The position numbers were made by a program, and so were the translations under genes. The notes beneath the pieces are model-generated. The model worked only from the letters and a program-made list of their open reading frames with translations, did no database searches and was not told where the DNA came from. From SGZJ01 sp949372955 (GTDB lineage: Bacteria > Bacteroidota > Bacteroidia > Flavobacteriales > Flavobacteriaceae): a stretch of DNA of 64,000 nucleotides. Below, piece by piece: positions 9,196 to 16,441 of this stretch (position 1 is its first letter; every line of letters begins with the position of its first letter). Location: positions 164,194 to 228,193 of the forward strand of contig CASIAX010000010.1 in assembly GCA_949372955.1 (NCBI GenBank), in the 5' to 3' direction.

Positions 9196-9226
9196 ATCTC
9201 GTTCACACGAGATACAATCAAATATA
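9196..9226 (-). promoter_or_regulatory. greA promoter element and 5'-terminal leader hairpin
   Basis: On the minus strand TATATTTG (9219-9226) matches the -7 consensus. Six bases downstream lies a perfect 6-bp stem ATCTCG / CGAGAT with loop TGTGAA (9196-9213), followed at once by six T (9191-9196). The predicted transcript therefore starts at or just before the hairpin, leaving about 40 nt to the ATG. Its form is that of an intrinsic terminator in the greA direction only. It could be a leader attenuator or a 5' stabilising hairpin. Confidence 0.6.
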
Positions 9227-9269
9227 CAAAATATTTAAATGAAAAATCTTTTTGTTGTAATTTCACGAA

Positions 9270-9701
9270 ATGAAAAAAATCACAATACTTATAATGTTTA
9301 TAATTCCCTTAACATTTTCATGTGAAAAAGATGAAGTTTCATCTCAATGTAGGTACTTAGCTAATATTGGAGTCAACTATGAGGTTAATTTAAATTTGCC
9401 TCAATACAACCAATTAAACTTCATAAGTAATTCAGTTTATATTCCTAATATCGGAAATGGAGGTATAATAGTCACAAATTCTGGCACTGGGTATTTAGCT
9501 TGGGATGCGAGTGACCCTAACCGAATACCTACAAGCTGTTCAACAATGACTATTAATGGACTAGAATGTGTAAGTAATTGCCCTGATGAAAACTCATATA
9601 GTCTTATTACAGGGCAATCTTTAGGAATAGCTCTAGAATGCGGTCTTAAAGCTTATAGAGTAGAAATTAATGGCAGCAACCTATTTATTTCTAATTTTTA
9701 A
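9270..9701 (+). CDS. Rieske-like fold lipoprotein without iron-sulfur ligands
   Basis: A 143-residue secreted lipoprotein: hydrophobic signal then lipobox LTFSC with the acylated Cys at about 18. The rest resembles flavobacterial Rieske-type proteins in its pattern (VNLNLPQYNQLNF, SVYIPNIGNGGIIV, YLAWDASDPNRIPTSCSTM, SLITGQ). The paired Cys-x-His ligands of a [2Fe-2S] Rieske cluster are not complete: several cysteines remain but the histidines are absent, so a structural or degenerate role is more likely than electron transfer. It is a single gene, convergent with the TonB-dependent receptor, one base apart. Fold assignment is moderate. Confidence 0.65.
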   Translation: MKKITILIMFIIPLTFSCEKDEVSSQCRYLANIGVNYEVNLNLPQYNQLNFISNSVYIPNIGNGGIIVTNSGTGYLAWDASDPNRIPTSCSTMTINGLECVSNCPDENSYSLITGQSLGIALECGLKAYRVEINGSNLFISNF

Positions 9702-9702
9702 T

Positions 9703-11826
9703 TTATAATTTGAATTTTAATCCAACCATATAGTTTCTTGTAGCTTGAGGATAGTATCCTGTCCCTTCTATTGTTGTTATAATGTTAGGATCAGTCCAAG
9801 TATCATCATATGTGTAATAATATCCGTTGGACACATATTCAGTTCCAAACAAATTACTAACAACAGCTGACAATACTATTTCAGAAAAGAAAAAAGTTTT
9901 TTTAAAATTATAGTTAAAATTAAAATCTAGAACTGAGTACGCATCTAGTTTTGAAAACGCAGAGTTAGTATTACTCATATATTGTTCACCAACATATTTA
10001 TTTAATATAGAAAACTCCATGTTTTCTTTTGGAGAGTACAATAAATTTACAGCTGATACTATTTCTGGTGAGAAAGAGATATTAGTTTTTCCAAGATTTA
10101 CTAATTCACCGTTTAGGGATGTTACAAAGTTTTTGTTTTTATTATCACTAAAAGCTGAATTAGCTAGAATTGAAATTTTGTCCGATAAATTAAAAACTGT
10201 TTCAACTTCTAACCCCGTTCGATAACTTTCTCCACTGTTCTCTCTAACGGGAGTTCCTACATCATCAATGGACCCAGTTAAAACTAGCTGATCTTTATAT
10301 TGCATCATATAAAAGTTAGTAGTTACATTAAATTTTTTCTTAGTTAGGCTCCAACCAAACTCAAAATCATTTAATTGTTCGGATCTTATATTGGGGTTAC
10401 TCTCATAATCACTCCTTGTTGGTTCACGATTTGATCTTGCAAAAGAAAAATACACGTTATTATAATTGTTAAACAGATAATTTAACCCTCCTTTAGGGTT
10501 AAAGAAATTATACTTTTTGTTTATTGAAAAATTAGTAATATCAGATGTATTACCGGATGTTTTATAGTTAACATTCCTTAATTGAATATCCCCATAAAAT
10601 GATAATTTAGAATTTAATTGATAAGTAGTTTTGACATAATTACTAAAATCTTTTTTTATTCCGTTACCATCATAAAAACGATCATCAACCTCAATACCTG
10701 CTGTGTTTTGAGCCCAAATTACTTTTCCAAAATGATCTCCATCGTACTCACTGTAAGATGAACCAAAATTCATATTTAGCTTATTACTTTGATAATTTAA
10801 TGAGTAGTTTCCAACTATAAATTGATTATCTAACCACTTTCTTGTTATATAATCTTGATCACCATTTTCTTTATATTGCTCATAGTATCCAAGACCATTA
10901 GTTAGATTAAATGACAAATTAGAAGTTAATTTAGAGTTTATAATTTGACTCCAATGTAATTGGTAGTGATCTTGCTTATAATTATCAACTTCGTTGTCAT
11001 AAAATTGAATATTTCCAGATTGGTCTAAATACATTCCAGATGGATTATAAATTCTATCACTTTCAAGTGTTTCTCCATCAATTCCATTCCAAGCTTGATA
11101 AGTTATTTCATGGCCACCAAAACTTAAAGCCTTTATTAACGTGTTTTCTTTTTTGTAGGTTGCTTGTAAAAAATAGGATTTTAAATCTGAACTAGATCTC
11201 TTAATATATCCATCTGAATCTATTTTAGAAAGTCTACCCGAGAATTCAAAAGAATCATTAAGTATGCCAGTACTAAATTTAAATGTATTTTTTATAGTAT
11301 TGTAACTACCAATAGAGTTAGAATTTTCAAAATAAGGTTTGTCAGAAACTAAGTCAGTTAAAATATTAATACTTGCTCCAAATGCACTAGAACCATTTGT
11401 TGAAGTTCCTATACCTCTTTGTACTTGTAAGTTTTCAATTGAGGATGCAAAATCAGGCATATTCACCCAAAACACGCCTAAAGATTCAGCGTCATTATAA
11501 GGGATTCCATTTATTGTTATGTTTGTTGATTGTGCATTTATTCCTCTAATTCTAATCCCTGTGTATCCTACTCCTGCTCCTGCATCAGAAGTAGTAACAA
11601 CTGAAGTTAGAGAATTAAGTAAAATAGGTAAGTCTTGTCCAAGATTCTTTTTACCTAGATTATCCTTGGAAACATTAGTAAAAGCAATAGGTGCATTTTT
11701 TTTTACACGAATAGAGGAAACAATAACCTCCTCTAAGTTTTGCAACCTGATTGTGTCTTGTTTGGTCTCTTGAGAAAAAAGTTGTAATGTAGAAATTAAT
11801 AATAAGTAAAATAATAGATTTTTCAT
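9703..11826 (-). CDS. TonB-dependent outer-membrane receptor under a TPP riboswitch (probable thiamine uptake)
   Basis: A roughly 707-residue outer-membrane receptor. The ATG at 11824-11826 is chosen because it begins a clean signal peptide (MKNLLFYLLLISTLQLFSQ); the longer frame begins inside the riboswitch leader. Residues about 25-160 form the plug with LEEVIVSSIRV and the IRIRGINAQSTNITINGIPYND segment; the remainder is the 22-strand barrel, with the TonB-type C-terminus ending in an aromatic-rich strand (NYMVGLKFKL). The preceding TPP riboswitch strongly indicates transport of thiamine or a related compound; the ligand itself is inferred from regulation, as known for OMR-thi receptors of Bacteroidota. 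Confidence 0.9.
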   Translation of the reverse strand: MKNLLFYLLLISTLQLFSQETKQDTIRLQNLEEVIVSSIRVKKNAPIAFTNVSKDNLGKKNLGQDLPILLNSLTSVVTTSDAGAGVGYTGIRIRGINAQSTNITINGIPYNDAESLGVFWVNMPDFASSIENLQVQRGIGTSTNGSSAFGASINILTDLVSDKPYFENSNSIGSYNTIKNTFKFSTGILNDSFEFSGRLSKIDSDGYIKRSSSDLKSYFLQATYKKENTLIKALSFGGHEITYQAWNGIDGETLESDRIYNPSGMYLDQSGNIQFYDNEVDNYKQDHYQLHWSQIINSKLTSNLSFNLTNGLGYYEQYKENGDQDYITRKWLDNQFIVGNYSLNYQSNKLNMNFGSSYSEYDGDHFGKVIWAQNTAGIEVDDRFYDGNGIKKDFSNYVKTTYQLNSKLSFYGDIQLRNVNYKTSGNTSDITNFSINKKYNFFNPKGGLNYLFNNYNNVYFSFARSNREPTRSDYESNPNIRSEQLNDFEFGWSLTKKKFNVTTNFYMMQYKDQLVLTGSIDDVGTPVRENSGESYRTGLEVETVFNLSDKISILANSAFSDNKNKNFVTSLNGELVNLGKTNISFSPEIVSAVNLLYSPKENMEFSILNKYVGEQYMSNTNSAFSKLDAYSVLDFNFNYNFKKTFFFSEIVLSAVVSNLFGTEYVSNGYYYTYDDTWTDPNIITTIEGTGYYPQATRNYMVGLKFKL

Positions 11827-11846
11827 ATGATAAGTTTTTATCAAAC

Positions 11847-11856
11847 AAAAAGGGGT
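11847..11856 (-). promoter_or_regulatory. Candidate expression-platform strand of the TPP riboswitch
   Basis: On the minus strand this reads ACCCCTTTTT. Its first nine bases are exactly complementary to AAAAGGGGT at the 5' edge of the aptamer (11948-11956). Pairing of the two would disrupt the aptamer, so they could be the ligand-free alternative fold. The segment lies about 20 bases before the receptor ATG. Confidence 0.5.
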
Positions 11857-11887
11857 CAATTATTTTTAAATAATTAATAGTTAGTTA

Positions 11888-11960
11888 CAAATTCCTAAAC
11901 AGCATTATCTGTTCCAGGTTCAATGGGTATAATCTCAGCTTAAAAGCACCCCTTTTGAGA
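11888..11960 (-). promoter_or_regulatory. TPP riboswitch (THI element)
   Basis: Read on the minus strand, the segment has the conserved TPP aptamer blocks in order: GGGGTGC, GCTGAGAT, ACCC, GAACCTG, ACAGATAATGCTG and GGAA. These are the nearly invariant pieces of the thiamine pyrophosphate aptamer. It lies between its promoter and the TonB-dependent receptor gene, which it should repress when TPP is abundant. Exact ends are approximate because the closing P1 helix is weak. Confidence 0.93.
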
Positions 11961-11965
11961 CTTGG

Positions 11966-11973
11966 CAAATATA
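11966..11973 (-). promoter_or_regulatory. Promoter -7 element of the riboswitch-receptor transcript
   Basis: Reads TATATTTG on the minus strand, an exact TAnnTTTG match, placed so that transcription would begin just before the TPP aptamer. It lies downstream of the NadR-like gene, so the receptor has its own transcript and the riboswitch would not control the upstream pnuC-type genes. Confidence 0.6.
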
Positions 11974-11998
11974 TTAAGTAATTTTTATTCTAAAAAAA

Positions 11999-12571
11999 TT
12001 ATTTTGGATTATTTAAAATTAATTTATCAATTAAATTAATTGCTTCATTCAATCTAGTTTCCTTATCACCTTTTAGTATCACATAAGGTTTATTGTATTT
12101 TTTTAACTCAGATTCAAAAGCGTTAAACATCTCAACTCTTTGTTTTGGCTTATCTCTTAAATCATCTGCTTCCCAGGGAATGTCTATATAGGTAAGTAAG
12201 TAAAGGTCGTATGAATTTTCAATTGCGTATTTTTCAAGTTTTGGATCACAACTACCAATATAATATGCCTCAGAATATACTTTAGTCTCTAATAAATCTG
12301 TATCACATATTAAAACCTTATTAGCTTTAGATGCTAATTCGTTCTCCAACTTGATTTGACCACTAGCAATTGAAATTAAATCAGACGGTTCACAAGTCTT
12401 TCTTTCATTATTCCACTTGTTTTGTAAGTACTGTCTTGCAAACTCTCTGACCCAAACCGAATTGTAATGTCTAGCTAATTGTCTAGAGAGAGTAGTTTTT
12501 CCAGTTGATTCAGGTCCAAATAAGACAACTTTAATACAATTTGATTTTACTTGACTAAGCTCTTTTTCCAT
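11999..12571 (-). CDS. NadR-like P-loop kinase (AAA_28 type), PnuC partner
   Basis: A 190-residue cytoplasmic P-loop protein. It has Walker A GPESTGKTT at about 19-27, VREFARQYLQNKW, and Walker B-like VLICDTDLLETKVYSEAYY, typical of the ribosylnicotinamide kinase domain of NadR. The nucleotidyltransferase domain of full NadR is absent. In Bacteroidota such stand-alone kinases sit beside PnuC-family transporters and would trap the imported vitamin by phosphorylation. Given the thiamine riboswitch next door, the substrate may be thiamine rather than nicotinamide riboside; the sequence cannot decide. Its start overlaps the end of the transporter gene by 25 bases. Confidence 0.8.
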   Translation of the reverse strand: MEKELSQVKSNCIKVVLFGPESTGKTTLSRQLARHYNSVWVREFARQYLQNKWNNERKTCEPSDLISIASGQIKLENELASKANKVLICDTDLLETKVYSEAYYIGSCDPKLEKYAIENSYDLYLLTYIDIPWEADDLRDKPKQRVEMFNAFESELKKYNKPYVILKGDKETRLNEAINLIDKLILNNPK

Positions 12572-13164
12572 TGATTATATCCTTGAATTGCTAAAATTGT
12601 AAAAATTAAATATTGCAGAGATAACATTCCTAATCCTCTGTAAGCATACAAAGGTATTGTAATTAGATCACCAACTATCCAAAAAATCCAACTTTCTATT
12701 TTCTTGTTAGCCATAAACCACATAGCTACAAAAAATATCCCTGATGTAAAAATATCTATATAATTCACTAATTCTATTGTAGTAATATTGAATATATAGA
12801 CAGTATATGTTACTATAATCGTTAAAACAAACAATACAAGAGCAGTAATTCTTTCTTTAAAACTGGTATACGTTATTTCAATCCTAGAGTTATCATTTTT
12901 TAGTCTATTCCAATTCCACCATCCATAAAGACTCATAGATGAATAATAAATGTTCATCATCATATCACCAAAATATTGAGCTTTTAATAAAATGTAAACG
13001 GTAATAACTGTGCAAATAATCCCTGTGGGATAAACCAAAATATTCTCTTTTTTAGCATAAACAACACTAATGATTCCAAATAAGAATGCTATTATCTCAA
13101 GAATTATCATACTATATGATTTACTGGAGTAAGATTCTATAAAAAAATCAATTATACTTTCCAT
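12547..13164 (-). CDS. PnuC/PnuT family vitamin transporter
   Basis: A 205-residue membrane protein with about seven hydrophobic segments and the family features YYSSMSLYGWWNWNR (about 84-98) and the C-terminal repeat of Trp/Asn-containing helices ending YNQWKKS. PnuC proteins carry out facilitated diffusion of nicotinamide riboside, and the PnuT branch carries thiamine. The partner kinase overlaps it downstream. Position next to a TPP-riboswitch receptor favours PnuT, but the riboswitch lies after these genes, so this remains inference. Confidence 0.85.
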   Translation of the reverse strand: MESIIDFFIESYSSKSYSMIILEIIAFLFGIISVVYAKKENILVYPTGIICTVITVYILLKAQYFGDMMMNIYYSSMSLYGWWNWNRLKNDNSRIEITYTSFKERITALVLFVLTIIVTYTVYIFNITTIELVNYIDIFTSGIFFVAMWFMANKKIESWIFWIVGDLITIPLYAYRGLGMLSLQYLIFTILAIQGYNQWKKSLVK

Positions 13165-13796
13165 TATTTATTTTGGATTAAAAATACTAGTTTATATCCT
13201 TCAAAGCTGTGAATATATGATTTAAAAGATAAAATAAGCTTGTTAAATTTCAACCATGAAATTACTGAACTATCATTTAAATCAAATGGAGTGACAATAC
13301 ATTTATTTTTAAATATGAAGGGAAGCTTCTGCTCAGAAACTTTATAAATACATTCTTTAATGCACCATATAATTGTAAGTCTTTCTTTTTCTTGATCCAA
13401 ATCACCAAGAAATGAATATTCATAATCTATGAATTTATTAGAAACTTTAGCTAGCTTATCACTAACTTTTTCAATATCAATTGAAATATTAAAATCACTA
13501 ATTATGACTGCTGAAAATAATTTCGAATGACTTATGGAAATATTTTTATTATTTGATAACAATGGCTTTCCATTTTTATCATAGAAAAGATCGTTATCAG
13601 ATAATTTAAATTCTTTTAAAAGATGTCTAACACTTAAAATTTCACATTTTTTAACATCACTTTGAACTTTATCTAGTTTTTCAATAGTGTTTTTACATAA
13701 ATCAATAGAAGAAAGTAATTCATGGTAGCTTTCAGAAATCTTCCAAACCTTAATAGTTGTTGTAGAATTAGGAGTATAACTTTTATAAATTGGCAT
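13164..13796 (-). CDS. 4'-phosphopantetheinyl transferase superfamily protein
   Basis: A 210-residue Sfp-type enzyme that attaches phosphopantetheine from CoA to carrier proteins. Diagnostic pieces are SISHSKLFSAVIIS, the Mg-binding DIEKV, and WCIKECIYK (the W-x-x-KE-x-x-x-K motif). The substrate is probably the acyl carrier protein of fatty-acid synthesis or a secondary carrier; no carrier protein gene is near. Its stop codon overlaps the start of the pnuC-type gene by one base, so the three genes 13796-11999 form one operon. Confidence 0.88.
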   Translation of the reverse strand: MPIYKSYTPNSTTTIKVWKISESYHELLSSIDLCKNTIEKLDKVQSDVKKCEILSVRHLLKEFKLSDNDLFYDKNGKPLLSNNKNISISHSKLFSAVIISDFNISIDIEKVSDKLAKVSNKFIDYEYSFLGDLDQEKERLTIIWCIKECIYKVSEQKLPFIFKNKCIVTPFDLNDSSVISWLKFNKLILSFKSYIHSFEGYKLVFLIQNK

Positions 13797-13996
13797 ATAA
13801 CTATAAAAAAAAATATGAATTTGTTATCTAGACTAATAAACTAATCTACTATTCAAATATACAATTATGATTTTTCAAATACTAAACTTAGATTTTACAA
13901 AAAAAGCATTTATGTTCTATCATAAAAGATAAGGCTAGCTATATTGGTGTAGAGCAAAAAGGGTCTTTAAACTAGTTACTATAAATATTAAGTAAC

Positions 13997-14032
13997 AAAA
14001 AAGCCTTTCTAAAATTAGAAAGGCTTTTTTTT
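13997..14032 (-). terminator. Intrinsic terminator after rplU-rpmA
   Basis: Near-perfect hairpin with stem AGCCTTTCT / AGAAAGGCT and a 6-base loop, flanked by A-runs on one side and T-runs on the other. It lies 22 bases past the rpmA stop, in the right place to end the ribosomal operon. The structure is symmetric and could also act from the other strand, where there is no gene. Confidence 0.85.
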
Positions 14033-14053
14033 AATTGAATTTATAATTAAGAT

Positions 14054-14314
14054 TTATGCTTCAAATGGTACTATAGAAACATATGACTTATTATTTTTCT
14101 TTTTATCAAATTTAACAACCCCATCTATTCTTGCATGTAGAGTATGATCTTTACCAGCGTAAACATTTTCTCCTGGGTTATGGACAGTTCCTCTTTGTCT
14201 AACTAAAATATTACCAGCAATAGCAGCTTGACCACCAAATATCTTAACGCCTAAACGTTTCGATTCTGATTCTCTACCATTTTTAGAACTACCTACTCCT
14301 TTTTTATGTGCCAT
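14054..14314 (-). CDS. rpmA: 50S ribosomal protein L27 (bL27)
   Basis: An 86-residue ribosomal protein near the peptidyl-transferase centre. It begins [20 protein letters not shown], as in other Bacteroidota, without an N-terminal cleavable extension, and has the conserved [17 protein letters not shown] and [15 protein letters not shown] segments. It follows rplU by 19 bases and is followed by a strong terminator. Confidence 0.98.
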   Translation of the reverse strand: MAHKKGVGSSKNGRESESKRLGVKIFGGQAAIAGNILVRQRGTVHNPGENVYAGKDHTLHARIDGVVKFDKKKNNKSYVSIVPFEA

Positions 14315-14333
14315 GATTAATAGTTTTTAATTT

Positions 14334-14873
14334 TTAACTTAATACTTTTATCAAATCATCTTTTTTCATTGACGAAATACCTTTAACCCCTTGATCTTTT
14401 GCCATAGCCTTCAAAGCAGTAACAGTTTGCTTAGATAAATCTATGTTATTTGTTTCAATGGTTTTAGTCTTTGCTTCTTTTTTTGCTGATTTTTCAACAG
14501 TTTTTATCGGTTTTTCAACAGATTTAACTGGCTTCTCAACAGCTTTGGCTTTCTTAGCCCCAGAAGTTAAAATATTTTCAATTAAGATTTCAGTTAATGC
14601 TTGTCTGTGACCATTCTTAACTCTATAACCCTTTCTTCTTTTCTTTTTAAATACAATAACTTTATTGCCTTTAAAGTGTTTTAAGACTGTAGCTCCTACT
14701 TGAGCTCCGTCTATAGCTGGGGCGCCTACTGATATTTTTTCACCATTAGCAAGTAATAGAACGTTGTCAAATGTTACTTTGGAACCTTCCTTACCTTCTA
14801 AGCGATGAACAAATAATTTTTGGTCTTTTACAACTTTAAATTGTTGCCCTGCTATCTCTACAATTGCGTACAT
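14334..14873 (-). CDS. rplU: 50S ribosomal protein L21 (bL21) with a long C-terminal extension
   Basis: Residues 1-102 are the usual L21 (YAIVEIAGQQFKVVKDQK, KKRRKGYRVKNGHRQ). The protein is 179 residues, about 75 longer than the classical form. The extra part has a Lys/Glu-rich linker with imperfect repeats (VEKPVKS, VEKPIKT, VEKSAKK) and ends in a compact domain of about 35 residues (LSKQTVTALKAMAKDQGVKG) that looks like a SAP or Rho-N type helix-loop-helix, a nucleic-acid-binding shape. Extended L21 is seen in other flavobacteria. The operon promoter is a textbook Bacteroidota promoter. Confidence 0.96.
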   Translation of the reverse strand: MYAIVEIAGQQFKVVKDQKLFVHRLEGKEGSKVTFDNVLLLANGEKISVGAPAIDGAQVGATVLKHFKGNKVIVFKKKRRKGYRVKNGHRQALTEILIENILTSGAKKAKAVEKPVKSVEKPIKTVEKSAKKEAKTKTIETNNIDLSKQTVTALKAMAKDQGVKGISSMKKDDLIKVLS

Positions 14874-14914
14874 AGCTTAATTTTTTTATTAATTTTTTTG
14901 TTTAAAAACGAGTG

Positions 14915-14945
14915 CAAATATAAAGTTTATAAGTTAACATACAAA
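14915..14945 (-). promoter_or_regulatory. rplU-rpmA promoter
   Basis: On the minus strand TTTG (14942-14945), 19 bases of spacer and TATATTTG (14915-14922): an exact match to the Bacteroidota -33/-7 consensus. The predicted start of transcription is about 35 bases before the L21 ATG. Confidence 0.8.
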
Positions 14946-15103
14946 AGTTTTGACTTAAAAGTAACATAGATTATTATACTTAGCATACATATATAAAAAA
15001 AATTGTAATTTAGCTTTTCTCCCAAACTAATTTTTTAATAATTATTTAACAACTCTAATAAAGTTAAAACTATATTTTTACAAACAACTAAAATTTAAAA
15101 AAA

Positions 15104-16417
15104 ATGAAAAACATTCTTTTATTATTTTCTGCAGCTGCTCTGTGCAATATTAACTTATTTGCTCAGAATGTGGATTTTACAGAATTTGACCTAGATAACG
15201 GGCTACATGTTATATTACATCAAGACAATTCAGCGCCAGTTGTAACAACTTCAGTTATGTATGATGTTGGTGGTAAAGATGGGGACAGAAATAGAACTGG
15301 ATTTGCTCACTTTTTTGAACACCTTTTATTTGAAGGTTCAGAAAATATAGGTAGGGGTGAATTTATGAAAATCATTCCTGCAAATGGAGGTAGCTTTAAC
15401 GCTAATACTTCTCAGGATAGAACATACTATTATGAAACTTTTCCTTCAAATAAACTAGAGTTAGGACTATGGCTAGAATCAGAAAGAATGCTACACCCGG
15501 TCATGGACCAAATAGGTGTAGATACTCAAAATGAAGTAGTTAAAGAAGAAAAAAGACAAAGATATGATGCACCATATGGTAAATTACTTAAAGCTTTGAA
15601 TGATAACTTATTTAAGGTTCACCCATATAAAGACCAAGTGATTGGAGAAATGGAACATTTAGATGCTGCAACATTAGAAGAGTTTAGAAATTATCATAAA
15701 ACTTATTATGGCCCTAATAATGCAGTTTTAATTGTAGCTGGAGATATCGACTCTAATAAAACAGAGGAATTAGTAAGAAAATATTTTGATGAAGTTCCTA
15801 CTGGAAATGTTGTTGTAAGAAACTTTCCAAAAGAAGAACCTATAACTAAAAACACAAAAGCTGTAGCCTATGATGAAAACATACAAATTCCTATGTTATT
15901 GGCTACATTTAGAACTCCTGGCTTCGCGCAAAGAGATGCGTATGTTTTAGATATGATTTCTACTTACTTAAGTGATGGAAAGAGCTCAGTGCTTTACAAA
16001 AAACTTGTTGATGAACAAAAACAAGCTTTACAAACACAAGTGATAAACCTAGGACAGGTAGACTATAATATTTTTGCTATACTAGCCTTACCGTTAGGGG
16101 AAGTAGAACTTGATACATTACTAGAAGAGATTGAAGAAGAAATTAATAAAGTTCGAAACGAGTTGATTTCTGAAAGATCATATGGGAAACTATTAAATAA
16201 ATTCGAAAATCGATTTGTTAATTCAAACTCAAGCATAGCTGGAATTGCAAATTCATTAGCCAGATACTATATGCTTTATGGAGATGTTAATCTAATTAAC
16301 AAAGAAATAGATATATATAGATCAATTACTAGAGAAGAAATTCAAATGGTTGCTAAAAAATATTTAGGTAAGGATCAAAGAGTAGACATTGAATACTTAC
16401 CAAAGCCTTCTAAATAA
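15104..16417 (+). CDS. Secreted M16 family zinc peptidase, catalytic member
   Basis: A 437-residue periplasmic or outer-membrane-associated metallopeptidase. After a signal peptide (to about residue 20) comes the inverted zinc motif HFFEH at 69-73 (His69, Glu72, His73) and the downstream acidic segment EVVKEEKRQR supplying the third ligand. The second half is the non-catalytic M16 domain. It is followed 24 bases later by a partner gene lacking the zinc motif, the classic two-subunit M16B arrangement in which both chains form one chamber. Its substrates are probably short peptides. Confidence 0.93.
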   Translation: MKNILLLFSAAALCNINLFAQNVDFTEFDLDNGLHVILHQDNSAPVVTTSVMYDVGGKDGDRNRTGFAHFFEHLLFEGSENIGRGEFMKIIPANGGSFNANTSQDRTYYYETFPSNKLELGLWLESERMLHPVMDQIGVDTQNEVVKEEKRQRYDAPYGKLLKALNDNLFKVHPYKDQVIGEMEHLDAATLEEFRNYHKTYYGPNNAVLIVAGDIDSNKTEELVRKYFDEVPTGNVVVRNFPKEEPITKNTKAVAYDENIQIPMLLATFRTPGFAQRDAYVLDMISTYLSDGKSSVLYKKLVDEQKQALQTQVINLGQVDYNIFAILALPLGEVELDTLLEEIEEEINKVRNELISERSYGKLLNKFENRFVNSNSSIAGIANSLARYYMLYGDVNLINKEIDIYRSITREEIQMVAKKYLGKDQRVDIEYLPKPSK

Positions 16418-16441
16418 TAACTAAATTAAAAATATTTTAAA

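Noticed and set aside
9191..9213. Hairpin 9196-9213 as a plus-strand terminator
   Set aside because: The T-run exists only on the minus strand; on the plus strand the hairpin is followed by ACAATC.
11827..11859. Eleven-residue longer N-terminus of the TonB receptor
   Set aside because: The extra codons cover the leader strand complementary to the riboswitch and precede a perfect signal peptide; the inner ATG is the better start.
13931..13956. A stretch (GGCTAGCTATATTGGTGTAG) that looks like a tRNA D-arm
   Set aside because: No T-arm (GGTTCRANYCC), no acceptor pairing and no anticodon stem follows; at best a decayed fragment, more likely chance.
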